Shown: in pieces, positions 8,725-16,852 of the stretch
How the letters are laid out: the number at the start of each line of letters is the position of its first letter
How positions within the stretch are numbered: position 1 is the stretch's first letter
DNA from: Ancylobacter koreensis
GTDB lineage: Bacteria; Pseudomonadota; Alphaproteobacteria; Rhizobiales; Xanthobacteraceae
Assembly (NCBI RefSeq): GCF_023016525.1
Contig: NZ_JALKCG010000001.1
Span: forward strand, 868,001 to 932,000
Reading direction: 5' to 3'
DNA length: 64,000 bases
Made by a program: the position numbers and the translations under genes
The notes under the pieces: model-generated
Seen by the model: only the letters and a program-made list of their open reading frames with translations
The model's database searches: none
What the model was told of the DNA's origin: nothing

Positions 8725-9694
8725 TCGTCTCCTCGCCGCCGCCGGCGGCCGGACCGGGTTCCGGTGCGGCGGGCGGATTCTCCACGAGCTGGCCCTCGAT
8801 GAAGCGTCGGTGGCGGGCGATCTCCGTCGCGAGGAAATCGAGGAAGGCGCGCACGCGCGGGGAGTGCCGCAGGTCCGGATGGGTCAGCAGCCACAGATCG
8901 GCGGCGTAATCATTGTCGGGCGGGCCGAGCCGGACCAGCGAGGGCCGCGCGTCGCCGATGAAGCACGGTATGTGGCCGATGCCGATGCCGTTCTCGACGG
9001 CCTCGGCAAGCCCGAGCACGCTGTTGATCTTGTAGGCCACCTTGTCCGGCGCGACGTGCTCCTGCACGAACTTCACCGTCTTCAGCGAGCCGAGGCTGTC
9101 GCCGAGCGACACCCAGTCGCGCGCGTCGAGCTGCTCGGGCGAGACGCTGCCGGGCTCGGGAAAGTCGATGGCGCGCCCGTAAAGCGCCCAGGCGATGCGG
9201 GCGACGCGCCGCCCGACGAGGTTCTCCGGCGGGTTGTCGGTGGCGCGCACGGCGACGTCGGCGTCGCGCTTGGAGAGGTTCAGCGGCTGGTTGCTCAGCA
9301 CGATGTCGAGCCGCACCTCGGGATATTTCTCGCGGAAGGTGGCGAGGATCGGCATCAGAAGGTGGATCAGCAGGGAATCGGGCGTCGTCACCCGCAACTC
9401 GCCCGAGGGGGCGGGCTCGCGCCCGGCGAGCTTGCGCCCGACGGCGGTGATCTCCTCGTCGAGCCGATTGGCCAGCGCCACCATCTCCTCGCCCGCCGGG
9501 GTGAGCGCGTAGCCGGTGCGGTGGCGCTCGAACAGCGGCGTGCCGAGCTGCTCCTCGATCTGCTTGAGGCGGCGGAACACGGTGGAGTGGTTCACCCCGA
9601 TGGCGGCGGCCGCCGCCGGCAGGCCCTTGGCGTCCGCCACCGCCTTGATGAGCCGGAAGTCGTCCCAGGCGAGGTTCTTGAAAGGTTCGGCCAT
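8714..9694 (-). CDS. LysR-family transcriptional regulator
   Basis: A 326-residue LysR protein. The N-terminal HTH is WDDFRLIKAVADAKGLPAAA with NHSTVFRRLKQIEEQLG, and the substrate-binding domain starts at about residue 90 (SGELRVTTPDSLLIHLLMP). ATG 9694 follows GGGGAG on the minus strand and fits the family start; longer frames add an unrelated tail. It is divergent from the dioxygenase gene at 9887. A palindrome with T-N11-A spacing lies between them, as expected for LysR control of that gene. The C-terminus is low-complexity (PAAPEPGPAAGGGEE). Confidence 0.92.
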   Translation of the reverse strand: MAEPFKNLAWDDFRLIKAVADAKGLPAAAAAIGVNHSTVFRRLKQIEEQLGTPLFERHRTGYALTPAGEEMVALANRLDEEITAVGRKLAGREPAPSGELRVTTPDSLLIHLLMPILATFREKYPEVRLDIVLSNQPLNLSKRDADVAVRATDNPPENLVGRRVARIAWALYGRAIDFPEPGSVSPEQLDARDWVSLGDSLGSLKTVKFVQEHVAPDKVAYKINSVLGLAEAVENGIGIGHIPCFIGDARPSLVRLGPPDNDYAADLWLLTHPDLRHSPRVRAFLDFLATEIARHRRFIEGQLVENPPAAPEPGPAAGGGEETTTA

Positions 9695-9787
9695 GCTGCT
9701 CCCCGGTCGCCCCCGACGAATTAAGTGCCTGCATGAGCAGCGAATTTGCCACCTGATGCAGGAGGCCACGATAACAGCAGAAGAGAG

Positions 9788-9803
9788 ATTGCGTCAACGC
9801 AAT
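9788..9803. promoter_or_regulatory. Probable LysR operator
   Basis: ATTGCGT-CA-ACGCAAT is a perfect 7-bp palindrome with a 2-base centre and satisfies the LysR T-N11-A rule. It lies in the 192-base divergent region between the LysR gene and the dioxygenase-esterase genes. A weaker inverted pair CCTGCAT (9728-9734) and ATGCAGG (9756-9762) is nearby. Confidence 0.65.
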
Positions 9804-9886
9804 TAAGTTGGAGTGGCATTGCGTCCGTGCCGGGCTATCTCTTGTCGCAGACAGAGCGCCGGTCGCGCTCGAAAGAGGGCAGGACA

Positions 9887-10819
9887 ATGAACCGCAACGG
9901 CATCCATCATGTGACGGCGATCGCTGGCAATGCGCGTCGCAACGTCGAATTCTACACCCGGACGCTCGGTCTTCGGCTGGTCAAGAAGACCGTCAATTTC
10001 GACGATCCGGGCACGTATCACTTCTACTACGGCGACGAGGCCGGCTCCCCCGGCACGATCCTCACCTTCTTTCCGTGGGACCACGTTGCCCCCGGTCGCC
10101 TCGGCATCGGCGAGACGCAGGAAACCTCCTTCCGCGTGCCGGAAGGTTCCATCGGCTACTGGACGCAGCGCTTCGTCGAGAAGGGCGTGGCGCACAGCGC
10201 GCCGGTGAAGCGCTTCGGCGAGACCGTGCTGGCCTTCAAGGACCCGCACGGCATGCGTCTTGCGCTGGTCGGCGTTCCCGGCATCGAGAACCAGCCGGCC
10301 TGGATCGGCACCGACGTGCCCGCCGAGAACGCCATTCGCGGCTTCCACGGCGTGAACCTTCTGCTCGCCGAGGCGGCGCCCACCGGCGCCATCCTCACCG
10401 ACGTGTTCGGTTTCACGCAGATCGGCCGCGAGGGGTCGCTGGTGCGCTTCAAGGCCGAAGGCACGGATATCGGCTCCATCGTCGACATCCACGAGGCCGG
10501 CGGCTTCCTGCCTGCCCGCATGGGCGGCGGCTCGGTGCACCACATCGCCTTCCGGGCGGCGGACGATGCGGCCGAGTTCGATATGGTCCGGAAGCTGACC
10601 GAGAACCACGGCATCCGCACCACGGAGCAGAAGGACCGCAACTACTTCCGGTCCGTCTATTTCCGCGAGCCCGGCCACGTGCTGTTCGAGATCGCCACCG
10701 ACGTTCCCGGCTTCGCCGCGGACGAGCCGCTGGCGAGCCTCGGCGAGGCGCTGAAGCTGCCCGGCTTCCTCGAAGGACGCCGTGGCCAGATCGAGGCGGT
10801 TCTCCCCGAGATCGCCTGA
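9887..10819 (+). CDS. Ring-cleaving dioxygenase-like VOC protein (MhqO/PcpA family)
   Basis: A 310-residue protein with two vicinal-oxygen-chelate halves. The probable iron ligands are His in GIHHVTAIAG (N-terminal), His in GGGSVHHIAFRA, and Glu in GHVLFEIATD; this His-His-Glu set fits a type I extradiol or hydroquinone-type dioxygenase. Relatives such as MhqO and PcpA/LinE act on hydroquinones or confer resistance to quinone-like electrophiles. ATG 9887 has GAGGGCAGG upstream. An esterase gene follows in the same direction, mirroring mhqO-mhqD pairs. The divergent LysR gene probably controls both. The substrate is not determined. Confidence 0.88.
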   Translation: MNRNGIHHVTAIAGNARRNVEFYTRTLGLRLVKKTVNFDDPGTYHFYYGDEAGSPGTILTFFPWDHVAPGRLGIGETQETSFRVPEGSIGYWTQRFVEKGVAHSAPVKRFGETVLAFKDPHGMRLALVGVPGIENQPAWIGTDVPAENAIRGFHGVNLLLAEAAPTGAILTDVFGFTQIGREGSLVRFKAEGTDIGSIVDIHEAGGFLPARMGGGSVHHIAFRAADDAAEFDMVRKLTENHGIRTTEQKDRNYFRSVYFREPGHVLFEIATDVPGFAADEPLASLGEALKLPGFLEGRRGQIEAVLPEIA

Positions 10820-10839
10820 ACCTAACCCGCCTGAACCCA

Positions 10840-10866
10840 AGGTGCCGCCCCGCGTGGGCGGCACCT
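10840..10866 (+). promoter_or_regulatory. Strong hairpin between dioxygenase and esterase genes
   Basis: AGGTGCCGCC (10840-10849) pairs perfectly with GGCGGCACCT (10857-10866) across a 7-base loop. No T-run follows, so it is not a classical terminator. It sits 24 bases before the esterase start and could tune read-through or mRNA stability. Confidence 0.5.
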
Positions 10867-10889
10867 CCCATTCCAACGAGGAGGCCGCC

Positions 10890-11522
10890 ATGACCGCTCC
10901 CGCGCTTTCCTTCGTGCATCGTTTCGAGCCCGCCCGCGAGGCGGGCGCGCCTCCGCTGCTGCTGCTGCACGGCACGGGCGGCGACGAGAACGACCTTCTC
11001 CAGCTCGGCCGCATGATCTCCCCGGGCTCGGCGCTGCTCTCCCCGCGCGGCAAGGTGCTGGAAGGCGGCATGCCCCGCTTCTTCCGCCGCCTGCGCGAAG
11101 GCGTGTTCGACGAGAACGACGTGCGCGCCCGCGCCGCCGAGCTCGCCGGCTTCATCGCCGAGGCGCGCGAGGCCTATGGGCTCGCCGCCCCGGTGGCGGT
11201 CGGCTTCTCCAACGGTGCCAACATCGCCGCCGCGCTGCTTTTGACGCAGCCTGACGCGCTCGCCGGCGCCGTGCTGCTGCGCGCCATGGTGCCGCTCGCC
11301 GATCCCCCGGCGGCCGACTTGGCCGGGCGTGGCGTGCTGCTGCTCTCCGGCGGCATGGATCCCATCGTGCCGGAGGAAAACGCCGCCCGGCTCGCCGGGC
11401 AGCTCCGCGCCGCCGGCGCGTCGGTCGACCACCGCACGCTGCCGGCCGGGCACGGCCTGTCGCAGGCGGATATCGCGCTGGCGCGCCAGTGGATTTCGGC
11501 GCCCCGGCAGGTCGCCGCCTGA
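10890..11522 (+). CDS. Serine esterase / carboxylesterase (MhqD-like)
   Basis: A 210-residue alpha/beta hydrolase of the phospholipase/carboxylesterase family. The catalytic Ser is in GFSNGANI, the Asp in SGGMDPIVP, and the His in LPAGHGLS near the C-terminus. The oxyanion segment is LLLLHGTGGDEND. Relatives are encoded beside MhqO-type dioxygenases and are linked to quinone and diamide stress. GAGGAG at 10878-10883 fits the ATG at 10890. The gene is 70 bases downstream of the dioxygenase and separated from it by a strong hairpin. Confidence 0.9.
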   Translation: MTAPALSFVHRFEPAREAGAPPLLLLHGTGGDENDLLQLGRMISPGSALLSPRGKVLEGGMPRFFRRLREGVFDENDVRARAAELAGFIAEAREAYGLAAPVAVGFSNGANIAAALLLTQPDALAGAVLLRAMVPLADPPAADLAGRGVLLLSGGMDPIVPEENAARLAGQLRAAGASVDHRTLPAGHGLSQADIALARQWISAPRQVAA

Positions 11523-11613
11523 TCGCAGGGGAACCCGACGCCACTTCCCGCATTGCCGCCACGGCGCGACTGCTTAAGTATCGCCGTGGCGGTCATGGTT
11601 CGGGGAGACGCAG

Positions 11614-12555
11614 ATGCGTTGGGAGGATTTTCGGCGCAGCAAGAATGTCGAGGACCGTCGCGGCGAGGGCGGCGGCCTCGGCGGGGGATTTGGCGGCGGG
11701 CTCGGAGGCGGGCTCGGGCGCGGCGGCCGCATTGGCGGGCGCGGCGGGCTGGGCATTGGCGGGCTCATCGTCATCGGCCTCATCGCCTGGGCCACCGGCA
11801 TCAACCCGGCCGTGCTGATCGGCGGCGCCGAGATACTGCTCGGCGACGGCGACAGCAGCGGCTATTCGCAGCCGCAGGGCCAGAGCGCCCCGCCGCGCAA
11901 TCTCAGCGCCGAGGACAAGAAGCTGGGCGATTTCGCCGCTGTCATCCTTGCGCAGACCGAGGACGTCTGGACGCCGATCTTCAAGGCGGAGGGCGCGACC
12001 TACCAGGAGCCCGGCCTCGTTCTGTTCGAGGGCGCGACGGGCTCGGCCTGCGGCAACGCCGATTCGGCGGTCGGGCCGTTCTATTGCCCGCGCGACCAGA
12101 AGGTCTATCTCGACACATCGTTCTTCAATGAGATGAGCCAGCGCTTCCGGGCGCCGGGCGACTTCGCCGCCGCCTATGTCATCGCGCATGAGGTCGGCCA
12201 CCATGTCGAGAACCAGATGGGCCTGCTCGCCAAGGTGCAGGCGGCGCAGCGCGGGGCCTCCCGCGCCGAGGCCAACGCGCTCTCGGTGAAGGTGGAGCTG
12301 ATGGCCGACTGCCTCGCCGGTGTCTGGGCGCATCATGCCGACGCCAAATGGCGCATATTGCAGGACGGCGATATCCAGGAGGCGATGAACGCGGCCTCCG
12401 CCATCGGCGACGACCGGCTGCAGAAGCAGTCGCAGGGCTATGTCGTGCCCGACAGTTTCACCCACGGCACCTCGGCGCAGCGGATGAAATGGTTCAAGCT
12501 GGGACTGGACAACGGCTCCGCGCAGCGCTGCAACACCTTCCAGAGCAACATCTGA
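11614..12555 (+). CDS. Neutral zinc metallopeptidase, YpfJ/KPN_02809 family
   Basis: A 313-residue protein. A short charged N-terminus (MRWEDFRRSKNVEDRRG) precedes a Gly-rich stretch and one membrane helix (GGLIVIGLIAWATGINPAVLIGG). The extracytoplasmic domain contains the zinc motif HEVGH in VIAHEVGHHVENQMG, and a downstream MADCLAGVWAHH that matches the family. The family is called neutral zinc metallopeptidase; no physiological substrate is established. GGGGAGACG precedes the start. The C-terminal Cys in QRCNTF may pair with the earlier Cys residues. Confidence 0.93.
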   Translation: MRWEDFRRSKNVEDRRGEGGGLGGGFGGGLGGGLGRGGRIGGRGGLGIGGLIVIGLIAWATGINPAVLIGGAEILLGDGDSSGYSQPQGQSAPPRNLSAEDKKLGDFAAVILAQTEDVWTPIFKAEGATYQEPGLVLFEGATGSACGNADSAVGPFYCPRDQKVYLDTSFFNEMSQRFRAPGDFAAAYVIAHEVGHHVENQMGLLAKVQAAQRGASRAEANALSVKVELMADCLAGVWAHHADAKWRILQDGDIQEAMNAASAIGDDRLQKQSQGYVVPDSFTHGTSAQRMKWFKLGLDNGSAQRCNTFQSNI

Positions 12556-12605
12556 CCCGCGCATATCCCAACGGGCGGCAACCCGCCGCCCCCACCGAGG
12601 CCGCG

Positions 12606-13166
12606 ATGACCACCCAGCCCGACCCGCCGCCCTTCGTGCCGCTCGCCATCGCCGTGCTGACGGTGTCCGACACCCGCACCCCGGCCGACGACCGCTCGGG
12701 CAACACGCTGGTGGAGCGGCTGGAGGCGGCCGGCCACCGGCTCGCCGCGCGCGATATCGTGACCGACGACGTGGAGGCGATCCGCGCGCGCGTCGCCGGC
12801 TGGATCGCCGACCCGGCGGTGGATGTCGTCATCACCACCGGCGGCACCGGCTTCACCGGCCGCGACGTGACGCCGGAGGCGGTGGAGCCCCTGTTCGAGA
12901 AGCGCATGGAAGGCTTCTCGACCGTGTTCCACATGGTGTCGTTCAAGAAGATCGGCACCTCGACCTTGCAAAGCCGCGCCACCGCCGGCGTCGCCAATTC
13001 GACCTACGTCTTCTGCCTGCCCGGCTCGCCCGGCGCCTGCCGTGACGGCTGGGACGAGATCCTCGTCCACCAGCTCGATATCCGCCACAAGCCGTGCAAT
13101 TTCGTCGAGATCCTGCCGCGCCTCGATGAGCACCTCAAGCGCGGCAAGCTGCGCGCACCGGCCTGA
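12606..13166 (+). CDS. moaB: Molybdenum cofactor biosynthesis protein B
   Basis: A 186-residue MoaB/Mog-type protein, probably adenylating molybdopterin for metal insertion. Diagnostic segments are AVLTVSDTRTPADDRSGNTL, the nucleotide-binding VVITTGGTGFTGRDVTPEA, and CLPGSPGACRDGWDEIL. The C-terminal DEHLKRGK is also family-typical. The ATG at 12606 fits the family length. It is 50 bases after the metallopeptidase gene and may share its transcript; no other molybdopterin genes are in the window. Confidence 0.93.
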   Translation: MTTQPDPPPFVPLAIAVLTVSDTRTPADDRSGNTLVERLEAAGHRLAARDIVTDDVEAIRARVAGWIADPAVDVVITTGGTGFTGRDVTPEAVEPLFEKRMEGFSTVFHMVSFKKIGTSTLQSRATAGVANSTYVFCLPGSPGACRDGWDEILVHQLDIRHKPCNFVEILPRLDEHLKRGKLRAPA

Positions 13167-13181
13167 GGCGGCGAGGGGGGC

Positions 13182-13778
13182 TCAGCCCTCGGGCAGCAGC
13201 ATCTGCGAGCGCAGCAGAACCAGCCTCCGCCGGCCGATGCGGGCGAACATGCGCCGTGCGGTGTTCGTCCCCGGCGCGTGCCCGCCCAGCGCCTCGTAGA
13301 AGCGGCGGTGAATCAGCAGCCCCTGCTCCGGGCGCGGCCGGCCGGTGAGCGCGTGGCCGAGCACGGCCGCCGCCTCCCTGAGGCGCGGCGCCACGCCGAA
13401 ACCGTCCAGCGCGAGGCGGAAGGTTGCCGCCCGCGCGCCCATGGCGCCGCTGCGCTCGGCCTGGTCGGTGAAGCTGCGCACCTCGCGCGTCCAGCCGTCC
13501 TGCAGCAGCCCCATCGGTTCGAGGAACAGCAGCCAGGGCGCCCGCGCCGCCTGGGCACCGGCGGCGAGCCGCGCGCCGGCATCGGCAGGGCCTTCCAGAT
13601 ATTCGCAGCCCGCCGCGTCGGCGATCTCGGCCACCTCCGGCCGTCCCCCCGAATCGACCAGCAGCACCTCGCGCACGATGCCGGCGGCGGCACCGGGCAC
13701 CAGCGAGGCGAGCGTGGGAATAAGGAGCCTGGAGGTCTCACCGGTGGGAATGACGACCGAGATCACGCGCGGAGGCAC
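13182..13778 (-). CDS. Small glycosyltransferase family 2-like protein
   Basis: A 198-residue protein starting with GTG. The N-terminus VISVVIPTGETSRLLIPTLASL and the following EVLLVDSGG are the nucleotide-sugar-binding start of GT2 enzymes (the usual DD motif is reduced to DS). A segment like ANYLEGPADAGARLAAGAQAA resembles the GT2 region that follows. The protein is shorter than typical GT2 enzymes and lacks an obvious DXD in the centre, so it may be a diverged or non-catalytic member. The GTG start has only a weak site (GAGG). It is convergent with moaB. Confidence 0.7.
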   Translation of the reverse strand: MPPRVISVVIPTGETSRLLIPTLASLVPGAAAGIVREVLLVDSGGRPEVAEIADAAGCEYLEGPADAGARLAAGAQAARAPWLLFLEPMGLLQDGWTREVRSFTDQAERSGAMGARAATFRLALDGFGVAPRLREAAAVLGHALTGRPRPEQGLLIHRRFYEALGGHAPGTNTARRMFARIGRRRLVLLRSQMLLPEG

Positions 13779-13927
13779 CCTCGACGATGTCGCTGGAACA
13801 GGCGGGAAGGCCTGATGGGGGAAGCGTTTCCCTGCCTATCGCACCGATCCGCGCGCGTACAGCCCGGTGGTCGCAATTCAGTCAATGTTCTTGCTATGTT
13901 CTCATTGTCCGGTTAGAGATTCACGCC

Positions 13928-15199
13928 ATGGAACGCCGCAGCACCGAGTCCGGATCGACCACCCCGCGCGCGGGCGCCGCCCCCGCCGTGCCGCGCCATG
14001 TCGGCCGGCTGGCGCAGGAGCGCCGGGCCCGGCGGGCGGAGGAGGCGGAAGCCGCCGCGCGCGACACCTCCACCCTGTCGGAGCTGGACGCGGCGCCCCC
14101 GCCCCCCGTCCCCGGCTGGATGGTGGAGGGCGAACGCCGGCGCGGGCGCGGCGCGCTCTCCAACGCCGCCGGCCGCTTCGAGCCGCATGCGCGCGAGGCG
14201 TTCGACGATGGCTGGCAGAGCCTCGACGACCTGCCCCCCTTCCGCACCAGCGTGACGGTGGAGAAGCCGCGCACCATCATCAACCGCAACGATTCGCCCG
14301 ATGTCGGCTTCGACCGCTCGATCAACCCCTATCGCGGCTGCGAGCATGGCTGCGTCTACTGCTTCGCGCGGCCGACCCACGCCTATCAGGGCCTCTCCGC
14401 CGGGCTCGACTTCGAGACGCAGCTCTTCGCCAAGCCGGACGCGCCGGAGCTTCTGGAGAAGGAGCTGTCGAAGCCGGGCTACGAGCCGCGCACCATCGCG
14501 CTCGGCATCAACACGGACGGCTACCAGCCGATCGAGCGCGACTGGCGGCTGACCCGGCGCATCCTCGAAGTGCTGAACGCCTTCGGCCACCCCGTCGGCA
14601 TCGTCACCAAATCGGCGCTGGTGCTGCGCGACCTCGACATTCTGGCTCCGATGGCGGAGCGTGGGCTGGTGAAGGTGGCGCTTTCCGTCACCTCGCTCGA
14701 CCACAAGCTCGCCCGCGTGATGGAGCCGCGCGCCGCCACCCCGCAGCGCCGGCTCGACACCATCCGGCGCCTCAGCGAGGCCGGGGTGCCGACGGCCGTG
14801 CTGGTGGCTCCTGTGGTGCCGGCCGTCACCGACGCGGAGATGGAGCGCATCCTCGACGCCGCTGCGGCGGCCGGGGCATCCGAAGCCGGCTATGTCATGC
14901 TGCGGGTGCCGCTGGAGATCCGCGACCTGTTCCGCGAATGGCTGCTGGCGCATTTCCCGGACCGCTACCGCCACGTACTCTCGCTTCTGAAGGAGATGCA
15001 TGGCGGGCGCGAATATGATTCCACCTTCGGCCAGCGCATGACCGGCTCGGGGCCCTATGCCTGGACCATGGCGCGGCGCTTCGAGATCGCGGCCGAGCGG
15101 CTCGGGCTCAACAAGCGCCACACGCGCCTGACCACCCGCCATTTTCGCCGCCCTCCGCGCAAGGGCGAGCAATTGTCGCTGTTCGGGGAGGAGACATGA
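13928..15199 (+). CDS. PA0069-family radical SAM protein
   Basis: A 423-residue radical SAM protein. The cluster motif C-x3-C-x2-C is in YRGCEHGCVYCFARPTHAY, near residue 140. Nearby INRNDSPDVGFDRSINPY and the later GLDFETQLF are hallmarks of the PA0069/Rv2578c group, whose reaction is unknown. The N-terminal 100 residues are low-complexity and Arg/Ala-rich. ATG 13928 is chosen as it lies at the family-typical distance before the conserved domain. The stop overlaps the next gene's start (ATGA), indicating translational coupling to a VOC protein. Confidence 0.93.
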   Translation: MERRSTESGSTTPRAGAAPAVPRHVGRLAQERRARRAEEAEAAARDTSTLSELDAAPPPPVPGWMVEGERRRGRGALSNAAGRFEPHAREAFDDGWQSLDDLPPFRTSVTVEKPRTIINRNDSPDVGFDRSINPYRGCEHGCVYCFARPTHAYQGLSAGLDFETQLFAKPDAPELLEKELSKPGYEPRTIALGINTDGYQPIERDWRLTRRILEVLNAFGHPVGIVTKSALVLRDLDILAPMAERGLVKVALSVTSLDHKLARVMEPRAATPQRRLDTIRRLSEAGVPTAVLVAPVVPAVTDAEMERILDAAAAAGASEAGYVMLRVPLEIRDLFREWLLAHFPDRYRHVLSLLKEMHGGREYDSTFGQRMTGSGPYAWTMARRFEIAAERLGLNKRHTRLTTRHFRRPPRKGEQLSLFGEET

Positions 15200-15807
15200 G
15201 CATCGTGGCTATCGAGAATCCGCCGGATGGGAGCGACGCTTCGCCCGACGGACCGGCGGGCACGCAGGCGGAGCCGGCGAGCGGCGGCAGCGAGGAAATC
15301 GGGGCGGGCGGGGAAGTCTCGGCCGGCCCGGCTGACGAGGCGGGCGCGTTGCGCCGCCGTGCCGCCGCCCGCGAAGTGCCGCCGCTCCGGCTCTGCCTGG
15401 TGACGCTCGGCGTCGCCGATCTGCCCCGCTCGGTCGCCTTCTACGAGGCGCTGGGGCTGGAGCGTCGCATGCCGCAGGCGCAGGGCGTCGCCTTCTTCGA
15501 CGCCGGCGGCGCCGTGCTCTCGCTGTATCCCCGCCACGAGCTGGCGGCGGATGCGGGCGTGCTGCCGGGCCGCGCGGGACAGTTCGGCGGCGTCGCGCTT
15601 GCCTGCAACCGGGCGAGCCGCGCCGAGGTGGACGCCACGCTGATCCGCGCCGTCGCGTCCGGCGGGCGGGCGCTGCGGCCGGCGCAGGCGACCTTCTGGG
15701 GCGGCTATTCCGGCTATGTCGCCGACCCGGACGGCCATCCCTGGGAAATCGCCCACAACCCCGGCTTCGGCCTCGACGCCGAGGGGCGGATCGTCCTGCC
15801 GGCGTGA
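15196..15807 (+). CDS. VOC-family (glyoxalase-like) protein
   Basis: A 203-residue protein. About 60 disordered N-terminal residues rich in Gly, Ala, Pro and Glu precede a single VOC domain beginning LRLCLVTLGVADLPRSVAFYEALG and ending YSGYVADPDGHPWEIAHNPGF. The DPDGHPWEI end is typical of glyoxalase-like proteins. It overlaps the radical SAM gene by four bases, so the two are probably co-translated. The long acidic leader is unusual for the family; an internal start cannot be excluded. Confidence 0.88.
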   Translation: MSIVAIENPPDGSDASPDGPAGTQAEPASGGSEEIGAGGEVSAGPADEAGALRRRAAAREVPPLRLCLVTLGVADLPRSVAFYEALGLERRMPQAQGVAFFDAGGAVLSLYPRHELAADAGVLPGRAGQFGGVALACNRASRAEVDATLIRAVASGGRALRPAQATFWGGYSGYVADPDGHPWEIAHNPGFGLDAEGRIVLPA

Positions 15808-15977
15808 GGGGGCTGACCGGACAAGGCGAGGAGAAGCCGGCGAAGAAAGGCGCAAGGTGAGAGGCGGAGAGGCAAGAGTTCGGGTAGTGTCTCAGTTTGA
15901 AATCTCGCGCCGTTGACGAGCCTGTCGTCACCGCGCCCAGCGCCCTATATGCTTAGCGAGAAGCATTGGAGCAGCCG

Positions 15978-16076
15978 ATGGCATTTTACAATTCCCACAT
16001 GTCTCCCGTGAAGCGCGCACGAATTCACAAAGGGACGTGTGTCCATTGCCGTGACGGCAAAGGGCAAGAGAACTAG
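15978..16076 (+). CDS. Putative 32-residue CxxC microprotein in an AT-rich island
   Basis: ATG 15978 opens a 32-codon frame, MAFYNSHMSPVKRARIHKG followed by TCVHCRDGKGQEN, ending at TAG. IHKGTCVHCRDGKGQ resembles the start of small alphaproteobacterial proteins that have an IHxxxCxxCNDGxG motif, here cut off after the motif. It could be a real zinc-knuckle peptide or the truncated head of such a gene. There is no strong ribosome site. Confidence 0.4.
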   Translation: MAFYNSHMSPVKRARIHKGTCVHCRDGKGQEN

Positions 16077-16102
16077 ATAGAACATTCGATAGGTAAATCG
16101 AA

Positions 16103-16432
16103 ATGGTAATGAAAAACTTTTATTCATTTTTATTTTATATATTATACAAACTATTAAATCAGTATAGATTTGTATTTTGGTGGTGCTTTGGAATTTTTGC
16201 GTTAAATTTAATTCGAGTGTCAATTTGGGAGGCGGGAAATATAATATATGCAATTGTTTGTTCGGTAATGGCTGCGTTGTCTCTTATTCTCTGGTTTGTA
16301 TTGTTGGCCATTTTTGTGTCCGTATATTACCTTTCTTGGTCGCATGCGCTGCGAGCTGAGATGCAGTTGCGGACATTTAGCCCTTCTCAGGCAGCGGAGA
16401 GATATTTCGGAACAGGCGGTCGCCCGAGGTGA
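16103..16432 (+). CDS. AT-rich membrane protein of unknown function
   Basis: A 109-residue frame with two or three hydrophobic helices: FLFYILYKLL, FVFWWCFGIFALNLI, and a long NIIYAIVCSVMAALSLILWFVLL region. It ends with a hydrophilic tail (ALRAEMQLRTFSPSQAAERYFGTGG). GC is only about 20-27% per 60 bases over its first half, against about 70% in flanking genes, so it looks recently acquired. I do not recognise a family. Start ATG 16103 is followed in frame by ATG 16109. AGG at 16091 is a weak ribosome site. Confidence 0.55.
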   Translation: MVMKNFYSFLFYILYKLLNQYRFVFWWCFGIFALNLIRVSIWEAGNIIYAIVCSVMAALSLILWFVLLAIFVSVYYLSWSHALRAEMQLRTFSPSQAAERYFGTGGRPR

Positions 16433-16601
16433 GGGCTAGGAATTTAGCGAAAGCCTGAAAGCCATTACTCATTACAGTAGCGTGTCTCTCTTCGAATTTT
16501 TATGGCGGCTTAATAACTCACTGGCGTCGCCAACCTAGTTTACATAGGGCGTATACGCGGTCTCACCCGACGGCGCGAAAGAATAGCTCGGGAGCCACAG
16601 G
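16433..16601. other. Island spacer with no recognisable gene
   Basis: Intermediate-GC sequence between the AT-rich membrane ORF and the microprotein pair. I see no promoter, tRNA or repeat in it. Confidence 0.5.
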
Positions 16602-16712
16602 ATGCTCGGAACCATTCGATACCTCGTCGAGGCTAAAGCCTATATGGCATCTCAGTTCGGCAAATACACAGACACTGGGTTATGCCAGCACTGCAAGCCC
16701 GGAGTTGACTGA
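16602..16712 (+). CDS. Putative 36-residue microprotein
   Basis: ATG 16602 opens a 36-codon frame (MLGTIRYLVEAKAYMASQF... LCQHCKPGVD) preceded by GGGAGCCACAGG. It ends with a CxxC pair like the peptide at 15978. Its TGA stop is directly followed by the ATG of the next short frame, in the same phase. The sequence composition is intermediate. It may be a genuine small protein or debris. Confidence 0.4.
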   Translation: MLGTIRYLVEAKAYMASQFGKYTDTGLCQHCKPGVD

Positions 16713-16802
16713 ATGCCTAGAGGTCGCAAAGGCGAGAAGCGCCCCACTGACGTGATCGGCAACGCCGTCCACGGCATGCGCATCGCCACCGGCGAGGATT
16801 GA
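16713..16802 (+). pseudogene. Truncated MPRGxKGEKRPxDVIGNAV-type small protein
   Basis: The 29-codon frame reads MPRGRKGEKRPTDVIGNAV then HGMRIATGED and stops. From memory this matches the first half of a common small proteobacterial protein whose full-length members continue into a basic, Lys/Arg-rich second half. Here a TGA ends it after ATGED. The likeliest reading is a decayed copy in the island, but I cannot run the comparison. Confidence 0.5.
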
Positions 16803-16852
16803 CGAGTCCGCCACGGCGCCTATGCCACGGCCGTCACTCCGGCGGTCCATCC

